Source: a virus. Taken from it: a stretch of 45,999 bases of DNA. Below, piece after piece: positions 18,638 to 26,630 of the stretch (its first letter is position 1; every line of letters starts with the position of its first letter). The notes below the pieces were generated by a model. That model saw only the letters and a list, made by a program, of their open reading frames with translations. It searched no databases and had not been told where the DNA came from. The position numbers were made by a program, and so were the translations under genes. The stretch is taken from IMG/VR virus record IMGVR_UViG_3300032282_004665, positions 1-45,999 of that record; one strand, 5' to 3'.

Positions 18638-18667
18638 AAGAGGAGCTTTGAGAGCTCCTCTTTTTTT
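18638..18667 (+). terminator. Intrinsic terminator after pstS
   Basis: A 10-bp stem (aagaggagct with agctcctctt, loop ttgag) is followed by a run of seven T in total. This is a textbook intrinsic terminator for pstS. It overlaps an apparent upstream extension of the next reading frame, which argues against translation starting before 18684. Confidence 0.88.
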
Positions 18668-18670
18668 CAA

Positions 18671-18678
18671 TATAAATA
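18671..18678 (+). promoter_or_regulatory. Late promoter box TATAAATA before the internal-protein gene
   Basis: Exact T4 late consensus immediately after the terminator T-run and only 6 nt before the ATG at 18684. Transcription from it would start at or just inside the coding start, so the mRNA would be nearly leaderless unless upstream read-through supplies a leader. Confidence 0.55.
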
Positions 18679-18683
18679 AGTTT

Positions 18684-19028
18684 ATGAAAACATTCAAAGA
18701 ATTCATATTAGAATCTACTAAATATAAAAATCCATCTGAGATACTCAATAAATCTCAGCTAAAAGCCATGAATAAACATCCACATTATCGTACATATGTA
18801 CATTCATATGAGCATCCAACTGTTTATATGAGATTGAATCATAGAAATAATCCTAAGTCATCAATTAGAGATGTTGCAGTTGCTAATTCTGGTCAGAAGC
18901 ACTATATGGAATTTGCTATCTCCAAAAGAGGAAAGATCTACCATTCAACGGTATACAAACACGATCATACTGATGAAAATGGTAATAAGATCTGGAGTAT
19001 TGCTGCACAACACTCAGTAGATGATTAA
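18684..19028 (+). CDS. Probable internal head protein with capsid-targeting sequence
   Basis: The start is placed at ATG 18684; a TTG 36 nt upstream lies inside the terminator hairpin. The first ten residues, MKTFKEFILE, closely resemble the T4 capsid-targeting sequence (MKTYQEFIAE in T4 internal proteins), which brings proteins into the prohead core and is cut off by gp21 after the Glu. Here 'ILE' fits the (I/L)-x-E rule, leaving a basic mature protein of about 104 residues rich in His, Lys and Tyr. In T4, such internal proteins are injected with the DNA and some block host restriction. The gene carries a late box and lies near the capsid gene, as expected. The mature part is not recognised; an injected role is inference. 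Confidence 0.6.
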   Translation: MKTFKEFILESTKYKNPSEILNKSQLKAMNKHPHYRTYVHSYEHPTVYMRLNHRNNPKSSIRDVAVANSGQKHYMEFAISKRGKIYHSTVYKHDHTDENGNKIWSIAAQHSVDD

Positions 19029-19029
19029 T

Positions 19030-19037
19030 AATAAATA
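19030..19037 (+). promoter_or_regulatory. Late promoter-like box AATAAATA
   Basis: One base from the T4 late box, right after the preceding stop codon and 17 nt before the tail-tube-like gene. Confidence 0.4.
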
Positions 19038-19053
19038 TTGGAAAAGTGTTTAA

Positions 19054-19575
19054 ATGTCAGCTATAGATTCAGCACCAGCAAATAAGAATTTTTTATCACC
19101 AGTTTCTTTTAAATTCTTAATTAAAAAAGCGCCTGGTGTTAATTTTTTTATTCAAGAAGTTACTATACCACGTATGAGTTTACCAGCTGTAAATACACCA
19201 AATCCATTTGTGAATTTACCGAAACCTGGTGATCATATAGATTTTGATACTTTATCTATTAAATTTAAAGTAGATGAAGATCTGCAAAACTATATGGAAT
19301 TATATAATTGGATAGTTCAAATGGGTAAACCACAGACTTTCGATCAATATAAGTATATACAGGATAAAGATCCTATGAGTGGTGAAGGTATTTATTCAGA
19401 TATAGAATTAGATATTCTAAACTCAAAAAGATCAGCTAATTATGCTGTAGTATTTCAGGATGCTTATCCAATTGAACTTGGTGATATTACATTCGATGCT
19501 ACTATGGAAGATGTAAACTATGTTACTGCTTCAGCTGTATTCAAGTATAAACTATACACCATTGATAAGATTTAA
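19054..19575 (+). CDS. Tail-tube-like protein (gp3-type tail completion protein or tube paralogue)
   Basis: A 173-residue protein with a tail-tube-like organisation: 'NFLSPVSFKFLIKKAPGVNF', then 'PGDHIDFDTLSIKFKVDEDL', then 'YNWIVQMGKP' and a C-terminal strand 'ASAVFKYKLYTIDKI'. Proteins with this pattern lie just after gp23 in marine T4-like phages and are usually annotated as gp3 (tail tube terminator/sheath stabiliser) or as a gp19-like tube protein; the length matches T4 gp3 (176). I cannot decide between these from sequence alone. It ends the late structural block: a long inverted repeat follows and the next genes are enzymes. Confidence 0.55.
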   Translation: MSAIDSAPANKNFLSPVSFKFLIKKAPGVNFFIQEVTIPRMSLPAVNTPNPFVNLPKPGDHIDFDTLSIKFKVDEDLQNYMELYNWIVQMGKPQTFDQYKYIQDKDPMSGEGIYSDIELDILNSKRSANYAVVFQDAYPIELGDITFDATMEDVNYVTASAVFKYKLYTIDKI

Positions 19576-19604
19576 CTAACTGCTTATTGATTAGGTGATA
19601 CACC

Positions 19605-19695
19605 TATTATACCATACATTTTGGAAATGTGCATAAAAATATTACACTATTTTAACATTTATTTTTACCGAATTTGAAAAATGTATGGTATAATA
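19605..19695 (+). promoter_or_regulatory. 18-bp inverted repeat carrying an extended -10 element in each arm
   Basis: The arms 19605-19622 and 19678-19695 are perfect reverse complements separated by 55 nt. The right arm contains TGGTATAAT, an extended -10 box directed at the SDR gene (predicted start about 19701, ATG at 19731, 'agagga' ribosome-binding site). The left arm carries the same element on the opposite strand. No matching TGTACA-like -35 box is present. It may be a promoter with operator symmetry, divergent promoters, or a long stem at the end of the late transcript. Confidence 0.5.
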
Positions 19696-19730
19696 ATTTA
19701 ATTATTTTTGAAGTTAATAGAGGATGAATA

Positions 19731-20651
19731 ATGCAAAAAGTATTAATTACTGGAATGTCTGGATTTATTGGTGGATATCTCAAAAATAGGTTTGAGGGAA
19801 AATACTTACTATATGATCTCAACTGTGATTTATTGAATATTGAAGATATTCGAAATAGATTAATTGATGTTCAACCTGATTATATTGTGCATCTTGCTGC
19901 AAGAACTGAAGTAGAAAAAAGCTTTTATGAACAAACCAGTTTTAGTGAAGTTAATTATGTAGGTACTGTCAATTTAGTTGAAGCTATAAGACAAGTTGAA
20001 CTAAAATTAAAATTATTTGTTTTCAGTTCTACAATGGAAACATATGGATGGCAGCCAGAAAGTGATCTAATTAGAGATAATAAGGAATTTGTATTGCCTG
20101 TATTTGATGAAAATACAGTTCAAAATCCAAATGCTCCTTATGCTGTAGCTAAAGTAGGATGTGAATATTATCTAGATTATGCTAAACGCGCTTATAATTT
20201 TCCATATTGTATTTTAAGACAAACAAATACATATGGTAGAATTGATAATGATTTTTTTGTTGTAGAGCAAATTATTACACAAATGTTAGATAATCCAAAT
20301 GAAATTAATCTCGGATATGGCAAGCCATATAGAAATTTCTTATGGATCGACGATTTAATTGATCTTTATGATACTGTATTAGAAAAGCCTAACCAGTCAG
20401 TAGGACACACATTTTGTACAGGTCCAAATAATGCGTTAAGTATTGAGCAATTAGTAGAAAAAATTGCAAATAAACTATCGTGGAATGGAAAGGTTAATTG
20501 GGATACAAAGCCTAAGCGTCATGGCGAAATTTATGTATTAAATTCTACTAATAATAAAGCCACATCTATTCTCGGTTGGAGTCCTAAAGTTGATTTAGAT
20601 GAAGGACTTGATAGAACCATAAAGATATGGAAAGAAAAAAGACAAAACTGA
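19731..20651 (+). CDS. NAD-dependent sugar-nucleotide epimerase/dehydratase (SDR)
   Basis: Extended SDR enzyme acting on nucleotide sugars. The N-terminal Rossmann motif is 'GMSGFIGGYL' (GxxGxxG, residues 8-14). Further family features are 'DYIVHLAARTEVE', the catalytic Ser/Thr in 'FSSTMETYGW' and 'YAVAK' (YxxxK, about residue 136), followed by 'RQTNTYGR'. The length of 306 residues is normal for the GalE/RmlB/WcaG superfamily. The exact reaction cannot be read from motifs. It could supply a sugar for glycosylation by the phage glycosyltransferases later in the window, or alter host surface sugars. Its own extended -10 promoter lies upstream. Confidence 0.85.
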   Translation: MQKVLITGMSGFIGGYLKNRFEGKYLLYDLNCDLLNIEDIRNRLIDVQPDYIVHLAARTEVEKSFYEQTSFSEVNYVGTVNLVEAIRQVELKLKLFVFSSTMETYGWQPESDLIRDNKEFVLPVFDENTVQNPNAPYAVAKVGCEYYLDYAKRAYNFPYCILRQTNTYGRIDNDFFVVEQIITQMLDNPNEINLGYGKPYRNFLWIDDLIDLYDTVLEKPNQSVGHTFCTGPNNALSIEQLVEKIANKLSWNGKVNWDTKPKRHGEIYVLNSTNNKATSILGWSPKVDLDEGLDRTIKIWKEKRQN

Positions 20652-20675
20652 AAATATTATTATCAATAAGATAAT

Positions 20676-21110
20676 ATGAAAATAGAAGATATAATGAGTG
20701 AGTGGAATCAAGATGCACAAATTGATTCCACCGAAATTGGAAACGAAACTCTTAAGATTCCAAAGCTGCATTCTAAATATATTAATATTCTAGTATCTGA
20801 ACGATTGCTTCTTAAAAAGCTTGAAACAGAACTAAAAGTCTTGAAAAAAGACAAATATGAAATGTTCACTATGGGTGCTACAAAAGAGCATAAAGACCTA
20901 GGATGGGAATTACCGCCTAAAGGTATTGTGCTTAAGCAGGATGTTCCAATATATATGGAGTCTGATACACAGATTATTAATTTATCACTTCGTATTGGAA
21001 TGCAGCAAGAAAAAGTGGACTTATTAGAATCAATTATCAAATCAATTCATAATCGTGGATATCAACTTAAAACAGCACTTGATTTCTTACGATTTACCAT
21101 GGGCGGATAA
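20676..21110 (+). CDS. uvsY: Recombination mediator UvsY
   Basis: UvsY loads the UvsX recombinase on single-stranded DNA covered by gp32. The protein of 144 residues (T4 UvsY is 137) begins with 'MKIEDIMSEWNQDAQIDSTE', closely parallel in layout to the T4 start (MRLEDL...DVFIDSTKL). It has the mid-segment 'KLHSKYINIL' and a C-terminal helix 'SIIKSIHNRGYQLKTALDFL' similar to T4's 'AIKSRGFAIKHIQDM'. Its position just before UvsW, as in related phages, supports the call. Confidence 0.85.
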   Translation: MKIEDIMSEWNQDAQIDSTEIGNETLKIPKLHSKYINILVSERLLLKKLETELKVLKKDKYEMFTMGATKEHKDLGWELPPKGIVLKQDVPIYMESDTQIINLSLRIGMQQEKVDLLESIIKSIHNRGYQLKTALDFLRFTMGG

Positions 21111-21123
21111 AATGGAGCATAAT

Positions 21124-21318
21124 ATGGAAGAAAAGACAATTAATGATCAAATTACTGATGCATATAATTCATACATTGAAGAAAATACACGGTTTGTTAG
21201 CAAGGGTGTAAAGGCATCTGCAGCTCGAGCGCGTAAGGCACTTGGTGAATTGCGTAAGTTAGCAGGTGAGCGTCGGAAGCAAATTCAGACAGAGAAAGAA
21301 GCTTTAGCTTCTAAGTAA
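21124..21318 (+). CDS. Small basic histone-H1-like protein
   Basis: The start at ATG 21124 is chosen because 'ggag' lies 6 nt upstream; an in-frame ATG at 21112 has no ribosome-binding site. The product has 64 residues with an Arg/Lys/Ala-rich C-terminal half ('VKASAARARKALGELRKLAG' then 'ERRKQIQ'). Similar small 'ARKALGELKKL' proteins are found next to uvsW in marine T4-like phages and are sometimes called histone-like. DNA binding is plausible from charge but not shown. The stop codon overlaps the UvsW start (TAATG). Confidence 0.65.
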   Translation: MEEKTINDQITDAYNSYIEENTRFVSKGVKASAARARKALGELRKLAGERRKQIQTEKEALASK

Positions 21319-22763
21319 TGGACGTTATTAGAGTAACACGCTTTAATGAGACCTATGATAAGTTAGACTGTGATCCAGGTATAGCTCAAGAAATTAATTT
21401 ATACTTTACATTTGATGTGCCTGGGGCTAAATTTACTCCATCATATAGAAATAAAATATGGGATGGAAAAATTAGAGTATATAAGATGTTACAAAGTCTT
21501 TTATACTGTGGTCTAAGACATAAATTAGAAGTGTTTTGTCGTGAGCGTAATTACATTATAGAATACGACTTTGATACAACTCATAGAGAATTTTCTGCAA
21601 TTGAGGGAGATAAATTCGTTAATGACCTAGGTCTAACTCTTACACCTCGCGATTACCAGATGAAATCATTTGTTTCTGGTGTTCGCGAGGGTAGAGTTTT
21701 ATTTCTATCACCTACTGCATCCGGTAAGTCACTTATTATCTATTTACTAACAAAGTATTATAATAAGAAAACACTTATTGTTGTACCTACAATTTCTCTA
21801 GTACATCAGATGGTATCTGACTTTGAGAATTATTCTGGTAAAACTGAAAATGCACATAAAATTCATGGTGGTAAAGAACGTGATTCTGATTCACAGATTA
21901 TATGTACAACTTGGCAAAGCATTTATAAACAACCAAAGAGTTGGTTTGACCAATTTGAAGTAGTTATTGGCGATGAAGCCCATTTATTTAAAGCAAAATC
22001 CATGATTTCAATTATGGAAAAGATGGGTAATTGCAGATATAAGTTTGGTTTTACTGGAACACTTGATGGTACTGCATGTCATGAACTTATTTTACAGGGT
22101 CTTTTTGGTCCAGTTAAAAAAGTTACAACAACTGCTCAATTAATTGAGCAGAAACATCTTGCAGATTTTACTATCAAGTCATTAGTATTAAGTTATCCAG
22201 AAGATATAAGAAAGCAATTATCAAAAGCTTCTTATCAAGATGAAATAGATTTTATTGTTAGAAATGAAAAAAGAAATAAATTTATCAAAAATTTAGTATT
22301 TTCTCTTAAAGGTAATACACTTCTTTTGTTTCAATATGTTGAAAAACATGGTAAAATATTACATGATCTATTAAATAAAGACATTAATAAAGATAGAAAG
22401 ATTTTCTTTATTCATGGTGGTGTAGATGGTGAAGAACGTGAAGAAGTAAGAAGAATAGTAGAGTTAGAAAATAATGCTATTATAGTCGCTTCATATGGAA
22501 CGTTTTCTACAGGCGTAAATATTAAAAATTTAAACTCAGTAATATTTGCTTCACCATCTAAATCCCGTATACGTAATCTTCAGTCAATTGGTCGTGGATT
22601 GCGTAAATCTGATACTAAAACATCTGCAGTATTATATGATATAGCTGATGATTTAGTCTGGAAAAATAAAAAGAATTATACTCTTTTACATTTTCTCGAA
22701 AGAATTAAAATATATGCTGAAGAAAAATTTCCTTATAAATTATATCGTATTGGATTAGAATGA
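21318..22763 (+). CDS. uvsW: RNA-DNA / DNA helicase UvsW
   Basis: Superfamily 2 helicase that unwinds branched DNA and R-loops, switching replication from origin- to recombination-dependent mode. Visible motifs are Walker A 'SPTASGKS' (about residues 131-138), motif Ia 'VVPTISLVHQM', DEAH in 'GDEAHLF' (about 219), motif III 'FTGTLDG', motif V 'VASYGTFSTGVNI' and motif VI 'QSIGRGLRK'. The length of 481 residues is close to T4 UvsW. The N-terminal domain (1-100) matches the UvsW DNA-binding region. It is coupled to neighbours by 1-nt and 4-nt overlaps. Confidence 0.95.
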   Translation: MDVIRVTRFNETYDKLDCDPGIAQEINLYFTFDVPGAKFTPSYRNKIWDGKIRVYKMLQSLLYCGLRHKLEVFCRERNYIIEYDFDTTHREFSAIEGDKFVNDLGLTLTPRDYQMKSFVSGVREGRVLFLSPTASGKSLIIYLLTKYYNKKTLIVVPTISLVHQMVSDFENYSGKTENAHKIHGGKERDSDSQIICTTWQSIYKQPKSWFDQFEVVIGDEAHLFKAKSMISIMEKMGNCRYKFGFTGTLDGTACHELILQGLFGPVKKVTTTAQLIEQKHLADFTIKSLVLSYPEDIRKQLSKASYQDEIDFIVRNEKRNKFIKNLVFSLKGNTLLLFQYVEKHGKILHDLLNKDINKDRKIFFIHGGVDGEEREEVRRIVELENNAIIVASYGTFSTGVNIKNLNSVIFASPSKSRIRNLQSIGRGLRKSDTKTSAVLYDIADDLVWKNKKNYTLLHFLERIKIYAEEKFPYKLYRIGLE

Positions 22764-23293
22764 TTAAGAAAAAAACAGTACATTATGTAAACAATAAAAT
22801 GATGTATGAAACTATGAAATCGTATATTGAATTAGTAAAATTAACCGATATTGATTCAGATCCACCACGTATTCCGGAATATATTGGTGAATGTATATAT
22901 CTTATTTGTAATAAGCTTGCACTTAAACCGCAGTTTTTTGGCTATACGTGGCGAGATGAAATGGTTTCAGATGGAATAGAAAACTGCATAATTGCTATTA
23001 ATAATTTTGATCCAAACAAATCTAATAATCCATTTGCATATTTTACTATGATAGCATGGAATGCTTTTATTAGACGAATTCAAAAAGAAAAAAAGCAGAC
23101 TTATATTAAGCATAAGAATATGCAAAACAATTTCATTATTGATGATCTTATAAGCGAATTTGGTTCAAACCAAAATAGCGATTATAAATCTGATAATGTT
23201 ATTAAAGAATTTGAAGACAAATCAGAAGCTTCCAGAAAAAAGAAAATCAAAGCAGTGAAGAAAAAAGGTGTAGAGGTATTTTCACATGAATAA
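22760..23293 (+). CDS. 55: Late-transcription sigma factor gp55
   Basis: Phage-encoded sigma-70-like factor that directs host RNA polymerase to late promoters with TATAAATA boxes; such boxes are present before structural genes in this window. At 177 residues it is similar to T4 gp55 (185). The middle has a region-2-like stretch ('FGYTWRDEMVSDGIENCIIA', 'NPFAYFTMIAWNAFIRRIQK') that recognises the -10 element, and the C-terminal part is basic. It overlaps UvsW by 4 nt and a small downstream gene by 8 nt. In T4, full activity also needs gp33 and the gp45 clamp; gp45 is encoded here, gp33 was not found in this window. Confidence 0.92.
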   Translation: MIKKKTVHYVNNKMMYETMKSYIELVKLTDIDSDPPRIPEYIGECIYLICNKLALKPQFFGYTWRDEMVSDGIENCIIAINNFDPNKSNNPFAYFTMIAWNAFIRRIQKEKKQTYIKHKNMQNNFIIDDLISEFGSNQNSDYKSDNVIKEFEDKSEASRKKKIKAVKKKGVEVFSHE

Positions 23294-23465
23294 TAATTAT
23301 TTAGTTCCAGATATAATAAAAGATCTCTTGGTAAAGATGATTAATGCAACTAGTCAGAATGAAAGACAGGCTTACGAGTTGCAAATACGTACAATTAGAG
23401 ATGCGTGTAATACAGCTCTTACTAAGGCATCTACTACTAATATTAAGATTAGGAAGCGCGCTTGA
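23286..23465 (+). CDS. 59-residue protein of unknown function between gp55 and gp47
   Basis: An ATG overlapping the last codons of gp55 opens a frame of 59 residues starting MNNNYLVPDIIKDLLVKMIN, ending at a TGA that overlaps the TTG start of gp47. It is helical, Asn/Thr-rich and basic at its C-terminus. The tight fit between two coupled genes, with no other frame covering this 170-nt stretch, supports it as real. I do not recognise a family. Confidence 0.65.
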   Translation: MNNNYLVPDIIKDLLVKMINATSQNERQAYELQIRTIRDACNTALTKASTTNIKIRKRA

Positions 23466-24523
23466 AAATATGTTTAATTACAGATACTCATTGGGGAATA
23501 CGTGGGGATAATGTAAAATTTCTTGATTATTTTAAAAAATATTATACAGACTTCTTTTTCCCGTACTTAAAACAGCATAATATTAATACTATTATTCACT
23601 GTGGCGATTTAATGGATCGTCGTAAATATGTGAATATTAATACAGCAAGATGTCTTCAGCGCGATTTTTTGAATGTAATCAATAAAAACAATTATACATA
23701 TCATCAAATATTAGGAAATCATGATTGTTTTCATAAGAATACTAATGCAGTAAATTCATTTTCTATAATCGGTAAAAATGGTAATATATATTTGTATGAA
23801 AAAGCTACAGAAGTAGAGTTTGATGGATGCAAAATTCTTTTTGTGCCATGGATATGCGATGATAACTACACAGAAACGTTTGAACTCGTAAAGAAAACAA
23901 ATGCAGTATATTGCTTTGGTCATTTTGAATTTGGCGGATTTCAAATGTATCGTGGACTTCCATCACATGGTGGCATGAGTAAAGCAGAATTTGATAAATT
24001 TGATTTAGTATGTTCTGGACATTATCACCATAGATCACGCACAGATAATATTCAATATCTGGGCGCCGCAATGGAATATACGTGGTCAGATTATGATGAT
24101 CCGCGTGGATTTGCTATATTTGACACTAATACTGGTGATATTGAGTTTGTAAATAGTCCAATTAATATTTTTGAAAAAACTTTATATGATGATGTTAATA
24201 CTTCTATGGACGAAATACTTGGCATGGACTTTAACAAATTTAAAAACAAAATTGTAAAAGTAATTGTCAGAAATAAAAGCAATCCATATGTATTCGATCA
24301 ATATATGGAAAAGATCGAAGAACAAGGAATTATTGAACTTCAGGTAGTAGAAGATCATCTTAATTTAGATATTCAAGACGATGATTCTATTATTGACGAA
24401 GCAGAATCAACTATAGATATATTTACTAAATTTATTGATCAAACTGAAACCGGTGGCATTGATAAAAGGAAAATTAAGTCAATTATGGTTGATCTATACA
24501 ATGAGGCAAATGAACTCGAATGA
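23462..24523 (+). CDS. 47: Recombination nuclease subunit gp47 (Mre11-like)
   Basis: Calcineurin-like phosphoesterase; with gp46 it resects DNA ends for recombination-dependent replication. Metal-binding motifs are in the usual order: 'DTHWG' (about residue 8), 'HCGDLMDRRKYVN' (about 48), 'GNHD' (about 84), 'FGHFEFGG' (about 152) and 'SGHYHHR' (about 183). The length of 353 residues matches T4 gp47 (339). It starts at TTG with an 'aggaag' ribosome-binding site, overlapping the previous stop, and overlaps gp46 by 4 nt. Confidence 0.95.
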   Translation: MKICLITDTHWGIRGDNVKFLDYFKKYYTDFFFPYLKQHNINTIIHCGDLMDRRKYVNINTARCLQRDFLNVINKNNYTYHQILGNHDCFHKNTNAVNSFSIIGKNGNIYLYEKATEVEFDGCKILFVPWICDDNYTETFELVKKTNAVYCFGHFEFGGFQMYRGLPSHGGMSKAEFDKFDLVCSGHYHHRSRTDNIQYLGAAMEYTWSDYDDPRGFAIFDTNTGDIEFVNSPINIFEKTLYDDVNTSMDEILGMDFNKFKNKIVKVIVRNKSNPYVFDQYMEKIEEQGIIELQVVEDHLNLDIQDDDSIIDEAESTIDIFTKFIDQTETGGIDKRKIKSIMVDLYNEANELE

Positions 24524-26232
24524 GTATTAAATTTCATAAAATTAGATGGAAAAACTTGTTGTCTACAGGCAACGAGTTTACTGAAATTCAATTAGATAAG
24601 TCACAAACTACTCTAATTATAGGTGAAAATGGTGCAGGAAAATCTACATTCTTAGAAGCTTTAACATATTCTCTATTCGGTAAGCCATTTAGAAAAATCA
24701 ATAAGCCACAATTGATTAACTCAATGACACGTAAAAATCTTGTTGTTGAAGTAGAATTTAGTATTGGCCCGAATTCATATAAAATTATTAGAGGTCTTAA
24801 GCCAAATATATTTGAGATTTATATCAATGGTACACTCATTGATCAGTCTGCTGAATCTAAAGACTATCAAGAAGTATTAGAAAAAACTGTTTTAAAAGTA
24901 AACTATAAGTCGTTTTGTCAAGTGGTCGTACTTGGATCAGCTTCTTATGTTCCATTTATGTCTTTGCCAACAGGTCAACGCCGTGAAATTATTGAAGATC
25001 TATTAGATCTTGAAGTATTCACGGTCATGAATAATTTGCTTAAAGACAAAATCTATTTCAATAATGAAGATATTCGTTCAGCTGAAACTGAAAAGCGTAT
25101 TATTAATGAAAAAATAAAGTTAGTAAAGAAACATTCAGCTGATCAAGAAGAAAATGATCGTGTAATCATTGAAGATAGAAAGCAAGTTATAAAATCTACA
25201 CAAGATCAAATTGATAATGCATATACTAAAAAGCAGCAATTGATATTAGAAGTAGATAATATCATTACAATGGTTAGTAACGATCAAACCGCTGTTGATA
25301 GTATTAAAAAGATGAATAGGATTAAGCATGAACTTGAACTAAAACTGAATACTTTGAAAACTGATTCAGAATTTTTTCATAATAATACTACATGTCCTAC
25401 TTGCACTCAGGAAATTGATTCTTCATTTAGAGAATCTCATATACATGAAATAAGCAATAAGATTAACAGTATTAATGAATCTATACCAAAACTTTTAAAT
25501 AAGTTAAATGAAGCTCAAGAAATAGTAGATCAAACAATAAAAAATCGAAATACTATGAATGAGATTAAATTAAAAATAGCTACTATTGATAATCAAATTA
25601 AGACCTACAATGATTATATTGAACGCACACAGCGTGAAATACAAAATATAGAAACCCGTACCAAAACTACCAATTCTGAAAATCTTGAGTTGTTAGAGCA
25701 ACAGAAAACAGAATTAGAAATAAAACTTACTTCTCTTACTGAATATAGTTCAGTATTAAGTCTTACTGGACTAATGCTTAAGGATGGCGGTATCAAATCT
25801 AAATTGGTAAAGCAATACATTCCAATTATCAATAAATTCATTAATAAGTATCTATCAGCATTAGATTTCTTTGTAAATTTTGAACTCAATGAAAACTTTC
25901 AAGAAACAATTAAGTCTAGATTTCGTGATGATTTCTCATATGAATCTTTTTCTGAAGGAGAAAAAATGAGATTAAATCTAGCAATTCTATTTGCATGGAG
26001 AGCAATTGCTAAATTACGTAATTCTATCAATACTAATATATTAGTTCTTGATGAAGTATTTGATTCTTCTCTTGATACCAATGGTACTGATGAATTCATG
26101 AAGATGCTCGATGGATTAACAAATGATACTAATACATTCATCATATCTCACAAACAAGATACTCTTATTGACAAATTTGAGAGTGTTCTTAAATTTACTA
26201 AGGTAAAAAACTTTTCAAAAATAGCAGCTTAG
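24520..26232 (+). CDS. 46: Recombination nuclease subunit gp46 (Rad50-like ATPase)
   Basis: SMC-type ABC ATPase partner of gp47. Walker A is 'GENGAGKS' (about residues 36-43). Two long coiled-coil arms flank a zinc hook 'CPTC' (about residue 292). The ABC signature is 'FSEGEKMRLNLAILF' (about 476) and Walker B 'NILVLDEVFD' (about 506), followed by an H-loop 'IISHKQD'. The length of 570 residues is nearly the same as T4 gp46 (560). It closes the recombination operon: a new promoter starts immediately after its stop codon. Confidence 0.96.
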   Translation: MSIKFHKIRWKNLLSTGNEFTEIQLDKSQTTLIIGENGAGKSTFLEALTYSLFGKPFRKINKPQLINSMTRKNLVVEVEFSIGPNSYKIIRGLKPNIFEIYINGTLIDQSAESKDYQEVLEKTVLKVNYKSFCQVVVLGSASYVPFMSLPTGQRREIIEDLLDLEVFTVMNNLLKDKIYFNNEDIRSAETEKRIINEKIKLVKKHSADQEENDRVIIEDRKQVIKSTQDQIDNAYTKKQQLILEVDNIITMVSNDQTAVDSIKKMNRIKHELELKLNTLKTDSEFFHNNTTCPTCTQEIDSSFRESHIHEISNKINSINESIPKLLNKLNEAQEIVDQTIKNRNTMNEIKLKIATIDNQIKTYNDYIERTQREIQNIETRTKTTNSENLELLEQQKTELEIKLTSLTEYSSVLSLTGLMLKDGGIKSKLVKQYIPIINKFINKYLSALDFFVNFELNENFQETIKSRFRDDFSYESFSEGEKMRLNLAILFAWRAIAKLRNSINTNILVLDEVFDSSLDTNGTDEFMKMLDGLTNDTNTFIISHKQDTLIDKFESVLKFTKVKNFSKIAA

Positions 26233-26235
26233 ATG

Positions 26236-26264
26236 TGTACATCAACTATTTTTTATGGTAATAT
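26236..26264 (+). promoter_or_regulatory. Early/middle promoter (TGTACA-17-TAATAT) for the SLOG-deformylase operon
   Basis: TGTACA at 26236-26241, a 17-bp spacer and TAATAT at 26259-26264 preceded by TGG (extended -10). The predicted transcription start, about 26271, is the A of the ATG of the next gene, so the transcript would be leaderless. Confidence 0.7.
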
Positions 26265-26270
26265 AGTAAT

Positions 26271-26630
26271 ATGAAAGTAGTAATAGCAGGTAGTCGCAAT
26301 ATATCAGATAGACTTGGACTAGTCAAAGCCATAAAACAGTCTGGATTTGATATCACCGAAGTAGTATCTGGTAAAGCGCGCGGTGTTGATACTCTAGGTG
26401 AAACCTGGGCTATGGCTAATGATATAGTCATTAAACAGTTTCCAGCAGATTGGGCAAAACATGGTAATGCAGCAGGTCCAATACGTAATGCCATAATGGC
26501 AGAATATGCTGATGCTGCTATTATTCTTTGGGATGGTGAATCTAAAGGTACTCTTAATATGATTAAGAATATGCATAAATTAGATAAGCCTTATTTTATT
26601 AGGATGAGTTTCAATGAAACTAGTAAGTAA
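26271..26630 (+). CDS. SLOG-family (DUF2493-type) nucleotide-binding protein
   Basis: The 119-residue product has the Rossmann-like SLOG pattern: 'VVIAGSRNISD' at the N-terminus, 'VVSGKARGVDTLGETWA' (the GxARGVDxLxxxxA signature) around residue 42 and 'AGPIRNAIMAEYADAAI' near 72. Members of this DUF2493/YspA-type family are thought to bind nucleotide-derived ligands; the phage role is unknown. Translation probably begins on a leaderless mRNA. Its 3' end overlaps the deformylase start by 17 nt. Confidence 0.8.
   Translation: MKVVIAGSRNISDRLGLVKAIKQSGFDITEVVSGKARGVDTLGETWAMANDIVIKQFPADWAKHGNAAGPIRNAIMAEYADAAIILWDGESKGTLNMIKNMHKLDKPYFIRMSFNETSK

Noticed and set aside
18648-18683. Upstream TTG extension of the internal-protein gene
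   Set aside because: The extension lies inside the terminator hairpin and T-run of pstS; starting at 18684 gives the targeting-sequence N-terminus instead.
19689-19694. Member of the TGTACA-17 promoter family before the SDR gene
   Set aside because: The -10 (TGGTATAAT) is good, but the sequence 17 bp upstream is TACCGA, unlike TGTACA; kept only as an extended -10 element within the inverted repeat.
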